Shown here piece after piece: positions 16,246 to 24,782 of a stretch of DNA of 64,000 bases. Source of the DNA: an uncultured Lachnospiraceae bacterium (GTDB lineage Bacteria; Bacillota; Clostridia; Lachnospirales; Lachnospiraceae). Under the pieces are notes generated by a model that saw only the letters and a list, made by a program, of their open reading frames with translations, was not told the DNA's origin and did not search any database. A program made the position numbers and the translations under genes. Within the stretch, counting starts at the first letter, position 1. Each line of letters opens with the position of its first letter. The stretch covers positions 23,901-87,900 of the forward strand of contig CAJUGJ010000007.1 of assembly GCA_910586015.1 (NCBI GenBank). The letters run 5' to 3'.

Positions 16246-17175
16246 TTAATCAGAAAACATAGGAGTGGAAAGATAGCGATCACCTGTATCTGGAAGCAAT
16301 ACCACAATTACTTTTCCTTCATGCTCAGGCTGTTTTGCTATTTTTGCTGCAGCAAAAATAGCGGCACCAGAGGAAATACCAACTAAAATACCTTCTTTTT
16401 TTGCAATTTCTCTACCCGTTTCAAAAGCATCTTCATCTGTAACAGGAATAACTGCATCATAAATTTTAGTATTTAGTGTATCTGGTATAAAACCTGCACC
16501 AATTCCCTGAATGTTATGAGAACCAGAAAGTCCTTTAGAAAGAACGGGGGAACTTGCAGGCTCAACAGCTATAACCTGAATATTTGGATTACATGATTTT
16601 AGATATTCGCCTATACCAGAGATGGTACCTCCTGTTCCGACACCAGCAACGAAAATATCAATAGTTCCATCTGTATCATTCCAAATTTCAGGGCCTGTAG
16701 TATCACGGTGTGTTATGGGATTTGCAGGATTTGTAAATTGACTTGGAAGAAAGCTATTTGGCAGTTTAGTCGCCAGTTCTTCTGCCTTTTCTATAGCTCC
16801 TTTCATTCCCTTTTTTCCATCAGTCAGAACTAATTGTGCACCATATGCTTTTAATAAATTACGGCGTTCTATACTCATTGTTTCTGGCATAGTAAGGATT
16901 ATTTTATAGCCTCTTGCAGCAGCAACGCAGGCAAGACCAATACCAGTATTGCCACTGGTCGGTTCAATAATAATAGAATCTGGTTTGAGAAGTCCTTTTG
17001 CACTTGCCTCATCAATCATAGTTTTAGCAATTCTGTCTTTTACACTTCCAGCAGGATTTAGATACTCTAATTTGGCATAAATTTTAGCATTAAGATTTTT
17101 ATCATTACAATAATTGGTAAGATTTAAAAGGGGAGTATTACCAATTAAATCTGTAATTGTTTCATATACCTTCAT
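16246..17175 (-). CDS. cysK: cysteine synthase A (O-acetylserine sulfhydrylase)
   Basis: Makes cysteine from O-acetylserine and sulfide with PLP. The 309-residue protein shows IGNTPLLNL, the PLP lysine in NPAGSVKDR (Lys46), EPTSGNTGIGLA, the phosphate loop GTGGTISGIG and GISSGAA. I start at the second ATG (17175) because GGAGG lies five bases before it; the upstream in-frame ATG overlaps that site. It is a single gene with its own promoter. Confidence 0.94.
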   Translation of the reverse strand: MKVYETITDLIGNTPLLNLTNYCNDKNLNAKIYAKLEYLNPAGSVKDRIAKTMIDEASAKGLLKPDSIIIEPTSGNTGIGLACVAAARGYKIILTMPETMSIERRNLLKAYGAQLVLTDGKKGMKGAIEKAEELATKLPNSFLPSQFTNPANPITHRDTTGPEIWNDTDGTIDIFVAGVGTGGTISGIGEYLKSCNPNIQVIAVEPASSPVLSKGLSGSHNIQGIGAGFIPDTLNTKIYDAVIPVTDEDAFETGREIAKKEGILVGISSGAAIFAAAKIAKQPEHEGKVIVVLLPDTGDRYLSTPMFSD

Positions 17176-17267
17176 TTTAACCTCCATTATTATAATTGAT
17201 ATTTATAAGTAAAAAATATACTTTTCTATAAAAATAATACTTAAAAAATATAAATATTTATATAGAT

Positions 17268-17296
17268 ATTATAGCATATTGTAATTAGGGTATCAA
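17268..17296 (-). promoter_or_regulatory. promoter for cysK
   Basis: On the minus strand TTGATA (17291-17296), 17 bp and TATAAT (17268-17273) with an extended TG two bases upstream. The leader is about 85 nt and AT-rich; no riboswitch was recognised. The rest of 17297-17477 shows nothing decisive. Confidence 0.7.
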
Positions 17297-17477
17297 TATA
17301 AGCGTGAAAAAATAGGAAAGGTATGATATAATCATATGTAACTTTTATTCAATACATACGAATAAGAGATGAATACATAGTATTTCTATCCAGAGTAGAA
17401 TTTGTATCAGATGACGTTCTTGAATTTGGTACAAAAAATAGCATTACACAAATAATTACACAGAAATGAGGATAATT

Positions 17478-19241
17478 ATGAGAAAAGAAAAAAAACAAAT
17501 AGCAAAAACCATTTTTAGTCTAACAGTTGCGGCACTTATACTCACGTCATGCCGTCAAAAAGAACCTGAAAAAGAAGTAGGGGTAAGTCCAGAACCAACC
17601 GAGCTAGTCAGTCCAACTCCAAGCCCAACGGAAGAACCGACAAAAGAACCAGTAGAGCCAACTCCAAGCCCAACGGAAGAACCGACAAAAGAACCAGTAG
17701 AGCCAACTCCAAGCCCAACGAAAGAACCAACAAAAGAACCAGTAGAGCCAACTCCAAGCCCAACGAAAGAACCAACAAAAGAGCCAGTAGAGCCAACTCC
17801 AACGCCAACGAAAAAGCCAGTGAGCCCAACCCCAAGCCCAACGCCAACGAAAAAGCCAGTGAGCCCAACCCCAAGCCCAACGCCAACGAAAAAGCCAGTG
17901 AGCCCAACTCCAAGCCCAACAGAAGAACCGACAAAAGAACCAGTAGAGCCAACCCCAAGTCCAACGGAAGAACCGTCAAAAGATCAGGAATTATCTAAAA
18001 TGAGTTTAGATAATATTTTCGATAATATTTATAAGAATTTATCTGAGGATCTTCCAGCAGTTATCAATCAAGCAATTACAAAGGATAATGCTCAATATTA
18101 TCTTGGAACTTCAGAGATAGAATTTGAAGAAGCACTTGCCTCAGAAGCTATGATTATGTCTGTTCCATACTCTGTTTGTTTAATTCGTATGCCAGAAGGA
18201 AGTAATATAGAAGAAACAAAAAAGAAAATTGTTGAATCTGTAAATCCAAATAAATGGATTTGTGTTGGAGTTGATCCAAAGGATGTTTTAGTTGGAAATG
18301 TGGATCGTCATATTTTATTAGTTATGGCAAATTCTATTTCAAACGAAATTATGGATTCATTCCTCTCTTTACAGAAAACAGGGGAAAAAGCAGAAGTATT
18401 ATCACAAGCAGTAGCACCAGACGAAAATGGACTTCTATTCTATAAGGACTCTTGTGCTAAATCTTTAGGAACGTACCAAGAAAATTCAGTAATTCAACTG
18501 GCAAAAAAAATAGAGTCGATTAAAGAGCAGTATCTTAAAAATCAAACTAATATATATTACTCTGTAATTCCAGATAAAAGTTTTTTTATACCAAATACAG
18601 CTCTTTCCTCAGGAGATTATTTTAGTTTGTCCTATGTATTACAAGACAATATAAAAGATGTAGTATATATTCCTTTACTTTATGATTTAAAGTTATCAGA
18701 TTACTATAATTCCGATCATCATTGGAGACAAGAAAAGCTATTTGGTGTTTTAGAAATATTAGGAAAAACAATGGGATTTCAAGTATCAGAAAAAGATTTT
18801 ACAGAAAATAAATTACATCCTTATCATGGAGTTTACAGTTCTTATATGAAGGATGCAAAAGAAGAAGCACTGATATATTTAACCAGTAAATATACAGAAG
18901 AGGCGATAGTACAACGATATGAAAAAGAAGATAGTACAGGAGTGTATTTTTTAGAAGAGTGGAAGAGCAATACTCCTTATAATCTATTTTTAGGAGGCTC
19001 TAATCCACTTGTTACAATTACAAATCCATCTGTTGATAATGGAAAAGAGTTAATTATTTTTGGTGATTCCTTTATGAACAGTCTGGCTCCTCTTTTGACA
19101 GGAGTATATGAAAAGATTACTTTAGTTGATTTAAGATTTGTAATGAGTTCTTATCTCGAAGAAGTAATGGAATTTCATGGACAAGATGTTTTATTTCTAT
19201 ATAATATGGCAGTTGTAAATAATAGCATGTTATTAAAATAA
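17478..19241 (+). CDS. lipoprotein with Pro-rich repeats, DUF4358-like and DHHW domains
   Basis: 587 residues. A lipobox at Cys25 (ILTSC) implies an outer-surface anchor. Residues 35-170 are a low-complexity stalk of EPTPSPTEEPTKEPV and KKPVSPTPSPTPT repeats. Residues 175-300 resemble DUF4358 in layout (weak similarity, judged by eye). Residues 310-587 form a DHHW/SGNH-like domain with NSDHHWRQE (DHHW at 413-416) and IIFGDSFMNSLAPLL. This unites in one chain two functions that are separate genes at 3283 and 6845. The start is set by GAGG seven bases upstream. It stands alone, without an MBOAT gene next to it, so it may work with the enzyme at 5358 or with one elsewhere. Confidence 0.75.
   Translation: MRKEKKQIAKTIFSLTVAALILTSCRQKEPEKEVGVSPEPTELVSPTPSPTEEPTKEPVEPTPSPTEEPTKEPVEPTPSPTKEPTKEPVEPTPSPTKEPTKEPVEPTPTPTKKPVSPTPSPTPTKKPVSPTPSPTPTKKPVSPTPSPTEEPTKEPVEPTPSPTEEPSKDQELSKMSLDNIFDNIYKNLSEDLPAVINQAITKDNAQYYLGTSEIEFEEALASEAMIMSVPYSVCLIRMPEGSNIEETKKKIVESVNPNKWICVGVDPKDVLVGNVDRHILLVMANSISNEIMDSFLSLQKTGEKAEVLSQAVAPDENGLLFYKDSCAKSLGTYQENSVIQLAKKIESIKEQYLKNQTNIYYSVIPDKSFFIPNTALSSGDYFSLSYVLQDNIKDVVYIPLLYDLKLSDYYNSDHHWRQEKLFGVLEILGKTMGFQVSEKDFTENKLHPYHGVYSSYMKDAKEEALIYLTSKYTEEAIVQRYEKEDSTGVYFLEEWKSNTPYNLFLGGSNPLVTITNPSVDNGKELIIFGDSFMNSLAPLLTGVYEKITLVDLRFVMSSYLEEVMEFHGQDVLFLYNMAVVNNSMLLK
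17597..17975 (+). repeat. in-frame Pro-rich tandem repeats (45-bp and 39-bp units)
   Basis: Two repeat types alternate: a 45-bp unit encoding a PTPSPT(E/K)EPTKEPVE pattern and a 39-bp unit encoding a KKPVSPTPSPTPT pattern. Copies are nearly identical in DNA, which points to recent expansion or recombination. They code for the extended stalk of the lipoprotein. Confidence 0.9.
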
Positions 19242-19243
19242 AT

Positions 19244-19289
19244 AATAGGACTGGTGCAGAATAAATCGAATTTTTGCATCAGTCCTATT
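19244..19289 (+). terminator. hairpin after the DHHW lipoprotein gene
   Basis: A 15-bp stem with one G-T pair (19244-19258 with 19275-19289). It starts just after the stop codon and has only a weak T tract. The region 19290-19473 that follows holds no gene. Confidence 0.65.
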
Positions 19290-19473
19290 AAAATTAACCC
19301 CACCTTTTTGGATTTTTGGAGAAAATTAGAGTTTATTGAAAGAAAATGAACTTTTTCCATTAGGTTACTTTCTAATGTATAAATTACTTCTTATAGGAGA
19401 AAATATACATGAAGCGATCATTATCTGTGGATAAATAGACGCAGAAATTATACAGAAAGGCAGGGGTGCAAGA

Positions 19474-20442
19474 GTGAAACTTAAAAATTGGAAGGAAATA
19501 TTCAAAGGCAAAGCTAGTGCAGGACTGTTAGTAACCGGAGTGATGGCAGTGGCAGTTGTTACAGTTATCACACTTAGTAAAGGAACAAAAACGGAAGAGC
19601 CTCCGCAGATTGATTTAAATGAGAGTGGAAGTTTAGATCAGGCAAATAATAATGATAATGACAGATTGTTGGAATTTGATGATTATGCAGGAAAATTGCC
19701 TTCAGTGGGAGAAGATTCCATCCATAACGAAGTTAATATTACAGGACCGGGTGCATTAGATGTAGCACAAAATGATAAAGATAATAAATCAGATACCAAA
19801 CCACAGCCGACACCAGAACTAAAAACAGAAGATATTACAGAAAATAATAATGAAGAAAATCAAGAAGTAGCTTCAACAGAGAATAATCAATCGGAAGAAT
19901 CGAATGGAAGTCTTGCACAGGAAAATAACACACAAGTAGCAGAAAATAACAGTCCAACACAACCTGATTCTGAGAAAGAAAATATTCAAGAAGTATCTGG
20001 AGTTACTGTAGAAAGTCTTTCTTTTCATTTAGAAGATGGAATTGCATGGCCAGTTCATGGAGAAATTATACTTCCATTTAGTATAGATCATGCAGTCTAC
20101 CACAAAACGTTGAACCAATTTAAAGTAAATCCAGCACTTTTAATAGGTTGTGAACCCGGAACACAGATCTTAGCACCAGTTCGTGGAATTATTACAGATA
20201 TTACAGAAACACCTCAAACTGGAGTTACAATTACAATGGCAGTAGGAGATGACTATTTTCTGGTCTATGGACAGATGGAAAAAAGTGAGCTTGCTATAGG
20301 AAATGTTTTAGAAGTAGGAGATACAATTGGAACAGTAGCAAAGACTACAAAATATTATACACTAGAAGGAAACCATTTATATTTTCAGATGTTACATGAA
20401 AAAGAAGCAATTGATCCAACACAGTATCTAAAAACAGAATAG
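19474..20442 (+). CDS. SpoIIQ-like degenerate M23 peptidase
   Basis: A 322-residue bitopic protein with a short cytoplasmic N-terminus, one membrane span (near SAGLLVTGVMAVAVVTVITL), a long Asn/Glu/Gln-rich linker (50-185) and a C-terminal LytM/M23 fold (200-320). The zinc ligands of active M23 enzymes are not conserved: the first His-x3-Asp region reads KVNPALLIGC and the HxH motif reads NHLYF. This matches the layout of SpoIIQ, the forespore protein that pairs with SpoIIIAH during engulfment and is also often inactive. No spoIID is adjacent in the window, so the assignment stays tentative. GTG start. Confidence 0.65.
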   Translation: MKLKNWKEIFKGKASAGLLVTGVMAVAVVTVITLSKGTKTEEPPQIDLNESGSLDQANNNDNDRLLEFDDYAGKLPSVGEDSIHNEVNITGPGALDVAQNDKDNKSDTKPQPTPELKTEDITENNNEENQEVASTENNQSEESNGSLAQENNTQVAENNSPTQPDSEKENIQEVSGVTVESLSFHLEDGIAWPVHGEIILPFSIDHAVYHKTLNQFKVNPALLIGCEPGTQILAPVRGIITDITETPQTGVTITMAVGDDYFLVYGQMEKSELAIGNVLEVGDTIGTVAKTTKYYTLEGNHLYFQMLHEKEAIDPTQYLKTE

Positions 20443-20459
20443 AAGATATAGTCCTACGT

Positions 20460-20493
20460 AGGAGCGGTATATAAGAACTTTGATATCGCTCCT
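20460..20493 (+). terminator. terminator hairpin after the SpoIIQ-like gene
   Basis: AGGAGCGGTAT pairs with ATATCGCTCCT (one G-T pair), flanked by an outer AGTCC/GGACT pair; a short TTCCC follows rather than a T-run. Confidence 0.6.
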
Positions 20494-20625
20494 TCCCTAT
20501 GGACTGGCACAAGATTGAATTAATTGTGTATGATAGAAAAGAAGGGAGGAAATTGCTTTAATTTTTGGTAAAAAGGTGCATAAAAATGGGAAGAATAACA
20601 CAGATTACATACTAAAAAAGATAAG

Positions 20626-20691
20626 GCAGCCGATTTTTTTCTTACAGGCAGTACCCCATTTTTGTGATATACCTTTTTATCGGCAGCTTTT
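20626..20691 (+). terminator. second hairpin in the gap between converging genes
   Basis: GCAGCCGAT (20626-20634) pairs with ATCGGCAGC (20679-20687) with one A-A mismatch, then TTTT. The rest of 20494-20741 carries no convincing gene; an open frame from 20576 overlaps the hemolysin III gene and these hairpins and is not credible. Confidence 0.45.
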
Positions 20692-20734
20692 GAATAAAAA
20701 ATTCCGGGCAGGCAGATTTTTTGCTTTCCCGGAA
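20690..20734 (-). terminator. intrinsic terminator of the hemolysin III gene
   Basis: Read on the minus strand, TTCCGGG and CCCGGAA (20728-20734 and 20702-20708) form a stem followed by TTTTTTATT. Confidence 0.75.
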
Positions 20735-20741
20735 ATAAAAG

Positions 20742-21434
20742 TTAAAGAGACATTTTTGAAATATAAGAAAACATCAACATATAATGACAGAAGGTTCCGC
20801 CAAGACAAAATAGATGAAAAATTTCATGAGATCCAAAATTTTTATGACGACCATTAAATACATTTAATTTTAACGCATAAATAACAGCCCCTATTGTATA
20901 AATAATTCCTCCAACTAACAGCCAACTAAAAGCGGCTTTAGAAAGAACACTACGAATATCAGAAAGAGAGAAGATACAAAGCCATCCCATTATAACATAG
21001 ATCACAGAACTGACCCATTTAGGACAAGTAATCCAAAAAAGAGCCTGTAAGATTCCAAGCAGTGCCAATCCCCAAATAATACTGAATAAAATAATCCCAT
21101 GTTTATCTGATAGTGCAATTAAACAGACAGGAGAATATGTCCCCGCAATTAACATATAAATCATCATATGATCGATTTTACGAAGCTTGAGATTGATACC
21201 CTCTGAGATATTAAGAGAATGATAAATAGTACTTGCACAGTACAGTAAAATCACACCTGCTAAAAATAAAATCATAGAAATTCCATGTTTTGCTGAATTA
21301 GAAAATGCTCGAATTAGTAAAGGAGGTGCTGCAACTAAGGCGATAACAACACCGATAAGATGTGTAATGGCACTTCCCGGTTCTTTCATATGAAAACGGG
21401 AATGTTTTGACGAAGAAACAGTTAATGAATTCAT
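20742..21434 (-). CDS. hemolysin III / PAQR family membrane protein
   Basis: 230 residues with about seven membrane helices and the family's conserved polar residues: EPGSAITHLIG near the N-terminus, STIYHSLN, RKIDHMMIYMLIAGTYSPV and SHEIFHLFCLGGTFCHY at the C-terminus. The conserved His/Asp/Ser residues are thought to bind zinc, as in adiponectin-receptor relatives. The bacterial role is unclear: TrhA affects membrane energetics, and the cytolysin label comes from early cloning work. GGAGG lies just before the ATG. A 23-bp palindrome upstream (21534) may be its operator. Confidence 0.88.
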   Translation of the reverse strand: MNSLTVSSSKHSRFHMKEPGSAITHLIGVVIALVAAPPLLIRAFSNSAKHGISMILFLAGVILLYCASTIYHSLNISEGINLKLRKIDHMMIYMLIAGTYSPVCLIALSDKHGIILFSIIWGLALLGILQALFWITCPKWVSSVIYVIMGWLCIFSLSDIRSVLSKAAFSWLLVGGIIYTIGAVIYALKLNVFNGRHKNFGSHEIFHLFCLGGTFCHYMLMFSYISKMSL

Positions 21435-21533
21435 AAAACCTCCAATCTATCGTAGAAACGATTTTAAAAATTTTCACTTATTATATGCAGATTGAAAATA
21501 AAATATCCAGAAATAAGCTTATAAAAAACTTGA

Positions 21534-21556
21534 TACATAGTATTTAATACTACGTA
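21534..21556. promoter_or_regulatory. 23-bp near-perfect palindrome upstream of hemolysin III gene
   Basis: The two halves TACATAGTATT and AATACTACGTA around a central T are complementary with one mismatched pair. It lies about 100 bp before the ATG at 21434, on the promoter side, so it is a good operator candidate for an unidentified dimeric regulator. Confidence 0.5.
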
Positions 21557-21651
21557 AGATATATTAAAATATTATACCATAAAAAAGAAAAAAGCAAGAG
21601 TATATTAAAATCTTTATAAAAATGTAAGAATTGATTTTCTTAACTGCTGTC

Positions 21652-21680
21652 TTGATTTTTAACAGCCTTTACTATATAAT
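21652..21680 (+). promoter_or_regulatory. promoter for the DUF951 operon
   Basis: TTGATT (21652-21657), 17 bp, TATAAT (21675-21680), about 31 bp before the TTG start. Confidence 0.7.
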
Positions 21681-21711
21681 AGGCAAAAAATATAGGGAAG
21701 GGGACATTTGA

Positions 21712-21912
21712 TTGGATATTCAGGTAGGTGATATTGTAAAATTAAAAAAGCAACATCCTTGTGGTAACAGTGAATGGGAAGTATTGAGAATAGGAATTGA
21801 TTTTCGTTTAAAATGTTTAGGATGCGGACATTTAATAATGCTTCCAAGAAAGCAGGTAGAAAAAAATATTCGTCAAATTAATGGTCAAAAAGCATCTCAA
21901 ATTCATCCTTAA
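21712..21912 (+). CDS. DUF951 family protein
   Basis: A 66-residue protein of a widespread Firmicutes family. The signature is complete: VGDIVKLKKQHPCG, then WEVLRIGIDFRLKCLGCGHLIMLPR. The CxxC in CLGC together with the first Cys may bind zinc. Function unknown. The start is TTG, about ten bases after AGGGGA. It heads a likely operon with the next two genes. Confidence 0.88.
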   Translation: MDIQVGDIVKLKKQHPCGNSEWEVLRIGIDFRLKCLGCGHLIMLPRKQVEKNIRQINGQKASQIHP

Positions 21913-21928
21913 AATATGGAGTAGGAAA

Positions 21929-22546
21929 ATGGAAGATAAAATTGAACGGATCAATACATATAATGATAAAAGATTTGATCCAGAGATACTAAAGCAGCAT
22001 GGGGCTTTTCTTGTGAATGAAAAATTTGTCTGTCAGTTTCAAATTTTTCAACGAACTTGTGCTGTAGTGACATGGGAAGGAAATATTGACTTAGAGGCTC
22101 TGATTAAAGAATTTCGATTTTATGCAGAACATGTCACAAAATTTTATGATAGAAATTATCATTTATTAAGAGAATATCCTGCAATTTCACTATTTCGGAT
22201 TCCACTTTGGAAAATTCAACCCTCTCAATTTTATGTTGATATGGATAAAACAAAGGCTTTAAAACCAATGATCCGAAAGCCAGAGGATATTATAATTCCA
22301 ATTAATTCGTTTGGAACAAGATACATCTCGTTAGATGGTCATACAAGATTATATTTAGCAGTACAAAAAGGATTTGAATATGTTTCATGTTTTTTTACAG
22401 AAGACAACGAAATCTGTTTGAAGTTTGCAAAAGAGGCTCAAAGACGCAGAGTATTTGCACCTACAGATTTAATTTTATTGCCGCACGAAGAATATTTGAT
22501 CCGTTGGGTGGGTTTTTGCGATCAATTTTTTCAGAGAAATAACTAA
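21929..22546 (+). CDS. unknown protein with a ParB-like sequence patch
   Basis: 205 residues, soluble, no signal peptide. I do not recognise the family. The stretch SLDGHTRLYLAVQKGFEYV is similar to the DGHHRL-A-KELG core of ParB/sulfiredoxin-fold domains, which bind nucleotides. GGAG is seven bases before the chosen ATG; the reading frame is open from 21881, but that would overlap DUF951. It lies 16 bp after DUF951 and 19 bp before the MATE gene, so all three are probably one transcript. Confidence 0.6.
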   Translation: MEDKIERINTYNDKRFDPEILKQHGAFLVNEKFVCQFQIFQRTCAVVTWEGNIDLEALIKEFRFYAEHVTKFYDRNYHLLREYPAISLFRIPLWKIQPSQFYVDMDKTKALKPMIRKPEDIIIPINSFGTRYISLDGHTRLYLAVQKGFEYVSCFFTEDNEICLKFAKEAQRRRVFAPTDLILLPHEEYLIRWVGFCDQFFQRNN

Positions 22547-22565
22547 AAATAAACGGAGAATCGTT

Positions 22566-23906
22566 ATGACTAAGGATATGACAAAGGGATCTCCGATAAA
22601 GCTTATTTTGAGCTTTTCCATTCCCTTATTATTTGGATTTTTATTTCAGCAGTTTTATAATTTGATGGATACTGTAATTGTTGGAAAATTTCTGGGGGTA
22701 GACAGTTTAGCGGCTGTAGGTTCAACAGGATCAATTAATTTTATGATTATTGGTTTTTGTATGGGAGTGTGTAGTGGCTTTTCTATTCCTTTATCCCATA
22801 AATTTGGCTCAGGAGATTTTTCTGGTCTGAGAAGATTTGCAGCAAATTGTATGTGGTTAGCGATTGTATTTGCAACAATTATGACTATTACAACTACCTT
22901 ATTTTGCAGGACAATTTTAGAGTGGATGAAGACACCTGAAGATATTATTAAAGAAGCACATGCTTATATTTGGGTAATCTTTTTAGGAATTCCAGTAACA
23001 TATTTATATAATATACTTTCTGGAATTATCAGAGCACTTGGAGATAGTAAAACCCCTGTTATTTTTCTTGTAATGTCCTCTTTTTTAAATATTGGACTAG
23101 ATTTATTATTTATTTTAGTATTTCATAAGGGAGTCAGTGGAGCTGCTTGGGCAACTGTAATTTCTCAGGGAGTCAGTGGAATTTGTTGTCTACTATATGT
23201 AAAGAAAAAGTTTGAAATTTTAAGAATAACAAAGGAAGAATGGAAACCAGATACAGAAAAAATGCAGATACTTTGTGGGATGGGAATTCCAATGGGACTG
23301 CAATATTCTATTACTGCAATTGGAAGTGTTGTACTTCAGACTGCAACGAATACACTTGGCTCTACAGCAGTTGCCTCTGTAACAGCGGCTGGAAAGATAG
23401 GTGGATTTTTAGCGTGTCCTTTTGATGCAATGGGTTCTACAATGGCAACCTATGGAGGACAAAATGTAGGTGCAGGAAAATTAGAGAGAATAGGAAAAGG
23501 ATTAAAATCCTGTATCTTATTAGGAGCGGGATATGCTATATTGGCGTTTTTATTCAGTTTATTCTTTGGGCGAAGTCTTGCTACATTATTTGTAGAACGT
23601 GAAGAAGTTGAAATTTTAGATAATGTAAAGAAATTTCTGATTTTAAATACATTATTTTATTTTCCACTTGGATTAGTAAATATTATTCGCTTTTTAATTC
23701 AGGGAATGGGATTTCCAAAATTTGCAATATTAGCTGGAGTATTTGAAATGATTGCAAGAGCAATGGCAGGATTTTTATTAGTCCCAGTGTTTGGATTTAC
23801 AGCTTCTTGTTTGGGAAGTCCAATTGCATGGATCTTTGCAGATGCGTTTTTAATTCCAGCATATTTTCATGTGAGAAAAAAACTTGAAATGCAGTTTTCT
23901 CAATAA
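22566..23906 (+). CDS. MATE family efflux transporter
   Basis: 446 residues with twelve predicted membrane helices in two homologous halves (the first starts SFSIPLLFGFLFQQFYNLMDTVIVGKF). MATE pumps export cationic drugs or metabolites using a Na+ or H+ gradient. The repeats around LAAVGSTGSINFMIIGF and TAVASVTAAGKIGGFL are typical. The substrate cannot be predicted. Confidence 0.92.
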   Translation: MTKDMTKGSPIKLILSFSIPLLFGFLFQQFYNLMDTVIVGKFLGVDSLAAVGSTGSINFMIIGFCMGVCSGFSIPLSHKFGSGDFSGLRRFAANCMWLAIVFATIMTITTTLFCRTILEWMKTPEDIIKEAHAYIWVIFLGIPVTYLYNILSGIIRALGDSKTPVIFLVMSSFLNIGLDLLFILVFHKGVSGAAWATVISQGVSGICCLLYVKKKFEILRITKEEWKPDTEKMQILCGMGIPMGLQYSITAIGSVVLQTATNTLGSTAVASVTAAGKIGGFLACPFDAMGSTMATYGGQNVGAGKLERIGKGLKSCILLGAGYAILAFLFSLFFGRSLATLFVEREEVEILDNVKKFLILNTLFYFPLGLVNIIRFLIQGMGFPKFAILAGVFEMIARAMAGFLLVPVFGFTASCLGSPIAWIFADAFLIPAYFHVRKKLEMQFSQ

Positions 23907-23949
23907 AATTTTTATTCCTATGTTTATCTTGAGGTTGAAAGAAAATCAC

Positions 23950-23978
23950 TTGCTTATTTTATCAGAATCCTTTATGAT
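23950..23978 (+). promoter_or_regulatory. promoter for the SCP2 gene
   Basis: TTGCTT (23950-23955), 17 bp, TATGAT (23973-23978). Confidence 0.55.
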
Positions 23979-24039
23979 AAAAGTGTCGAAACGAACGGAC
24001 AGAATTAGTGAATGGAAATAATAGGAAAGGAGAAGGAGA

Positions 24040-24357
24040 ATGACATTTCAAGAAATTTTTAAGAAGGTAAAAGAGTATTTTATTAATACAGATGTCAGTA
24101 GAGTCAAAGGGCATATGGCATTTCAGTTTAATATTATTGGAGAGGGTTCCGGTATTTTTTACGCAGAGATTAAGGATGGAAGACTTTATATAGAACCATA
24201 TGACTATAATGATCGAGATGTAACATTTACAGCCACAGCAGATACCTATTTTAAAATTGCATCAAGACAGTTAAATCCAAGAATAGCATATGCAGACAGA
24301 AAGCTTAAAATAGATGGAGATCTCGGAAAGGCAATGGAACTACTGTTATTATTATAA
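24040..24357 (+). CDS. SCP2 sterol-binding domain protein
   Basis: A 105-residue stand-alone SCP2-type domain, a lipid-binding fold. The pattern VKGHMAFQFNIIGEGSGIFYAEIKDG, then DVTFTATADTYFKIASRQLNP and LKIDGDLGKAMELL, is typical. Stand-alone bacterial members have no defined substrate. It sits directly before the rpsF promoter and is probably transcribed alone. Confidence 0.8.
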   Translation: MTFQEIFKKVKEYFINTDVSRVKGHMAFQFNIIGEGSGIFYAEIKDGRLYIEPYDYNDRDVTFTATADTYFKIASRQLNPRIAYADRKLKIDGDLGKAMELLLLL

Positions 24358-24365
24358 AAAAGAGC

Positions 24366-24394
24366 TTGCATTTAAGATAAGTACATGCTATAAT
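24366..24394 (+). promoter_or_regulatory. promoter for rpsF-ssb-rpsR
   Basis: TTGCAT (24366-24371), 17 bp, TATAAT (24389-24394). The leader of about 75 nt contains CCTA/TAGG and TTGC/GCAA pairings around the ribosome binding site. It could be the S6:S18 autoregulatory leader known upstream of rpsF in Firmicutes, but I did not confirm its conserved core. Confidence 0.75.
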
Positions 24395-24476
24395 AACAAA
24401 TTGTGACGTGTTATACAAATTCCTTGCTTCCTATATATATTAGGAGGCCAGAGACCAAAAGGAGGTGCAAGCAACT

Positions 24477-24764
24477 ATGAATCATTACGAGTTAGCCTTA
24501 GTTGTAAATGCAAAAATCGAGGATGAAGCTAGAAATGCAGTTGTAGAAAATGTTAAGAATATTATCACAAAGCATGGTGGTACAATTACTAATTTAGAAG
24601 ACTGCGGAAAAAAGAGACTAGCTTATGATATCCAGAAGATGAAAGAGGGTAATTATTATTTCATCCAGTTCGATGCTGAGTCCACTACTCCAAATGAAGT
24701 AGAGCAAAGAGTTCGTATTTTGGATCATGTACTCAGATTTTTATGCATTAGACAAGACGCATAA
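24477..24764 (+). CDS. rpsF: 30S ribosomal protein S6
   Basis: 95 residues with the S6 pattern MNHYELALVVNAKI and KKRLAYDIQKMKEGNYYFI. It binds S18 and the central domain of 16S rRNA. I start at the ATG at 24477 with AAAGGAGG upstream rather than the GTG at 24465, which overlaps that site. First gene of the conserved rpsF-ssb-rpsR operon. Confidence 0.95.
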   Translation: MNHYELALVVNAKIEDEARNAVVENVKNIITKHGGTITNLEDCGKKRLAYDIQKMKEGNYYFIQFDAESTTPNEVEQRVRILDHVLRFLCIRQDA

Positions 24765-24782
24765 GAAGGAGGTAATTCCTTT

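Noticed and set aside
17608..17979. 123-codon minus-strand frame rich in Leu
   Set aside because: It is the antisense reading of the Pro-rich repeats; GGC/TTG-type Leu runs arise from the repeat itself.
19360..19473. Sigma-E-type sporulation promoter before the SpoIIQ-like gene
   Set aside because: ATATACATG resembles a sigma-E -10, but the -35 match is poor and SpoIIQ is normally under forespore sigma-F.
20576..20857. 93-codon plus-strand open frame
   Set aside because: It overlaps two hairpins and the 3' end of the hemolysin III gene on the other strand and has no recognisable domain.
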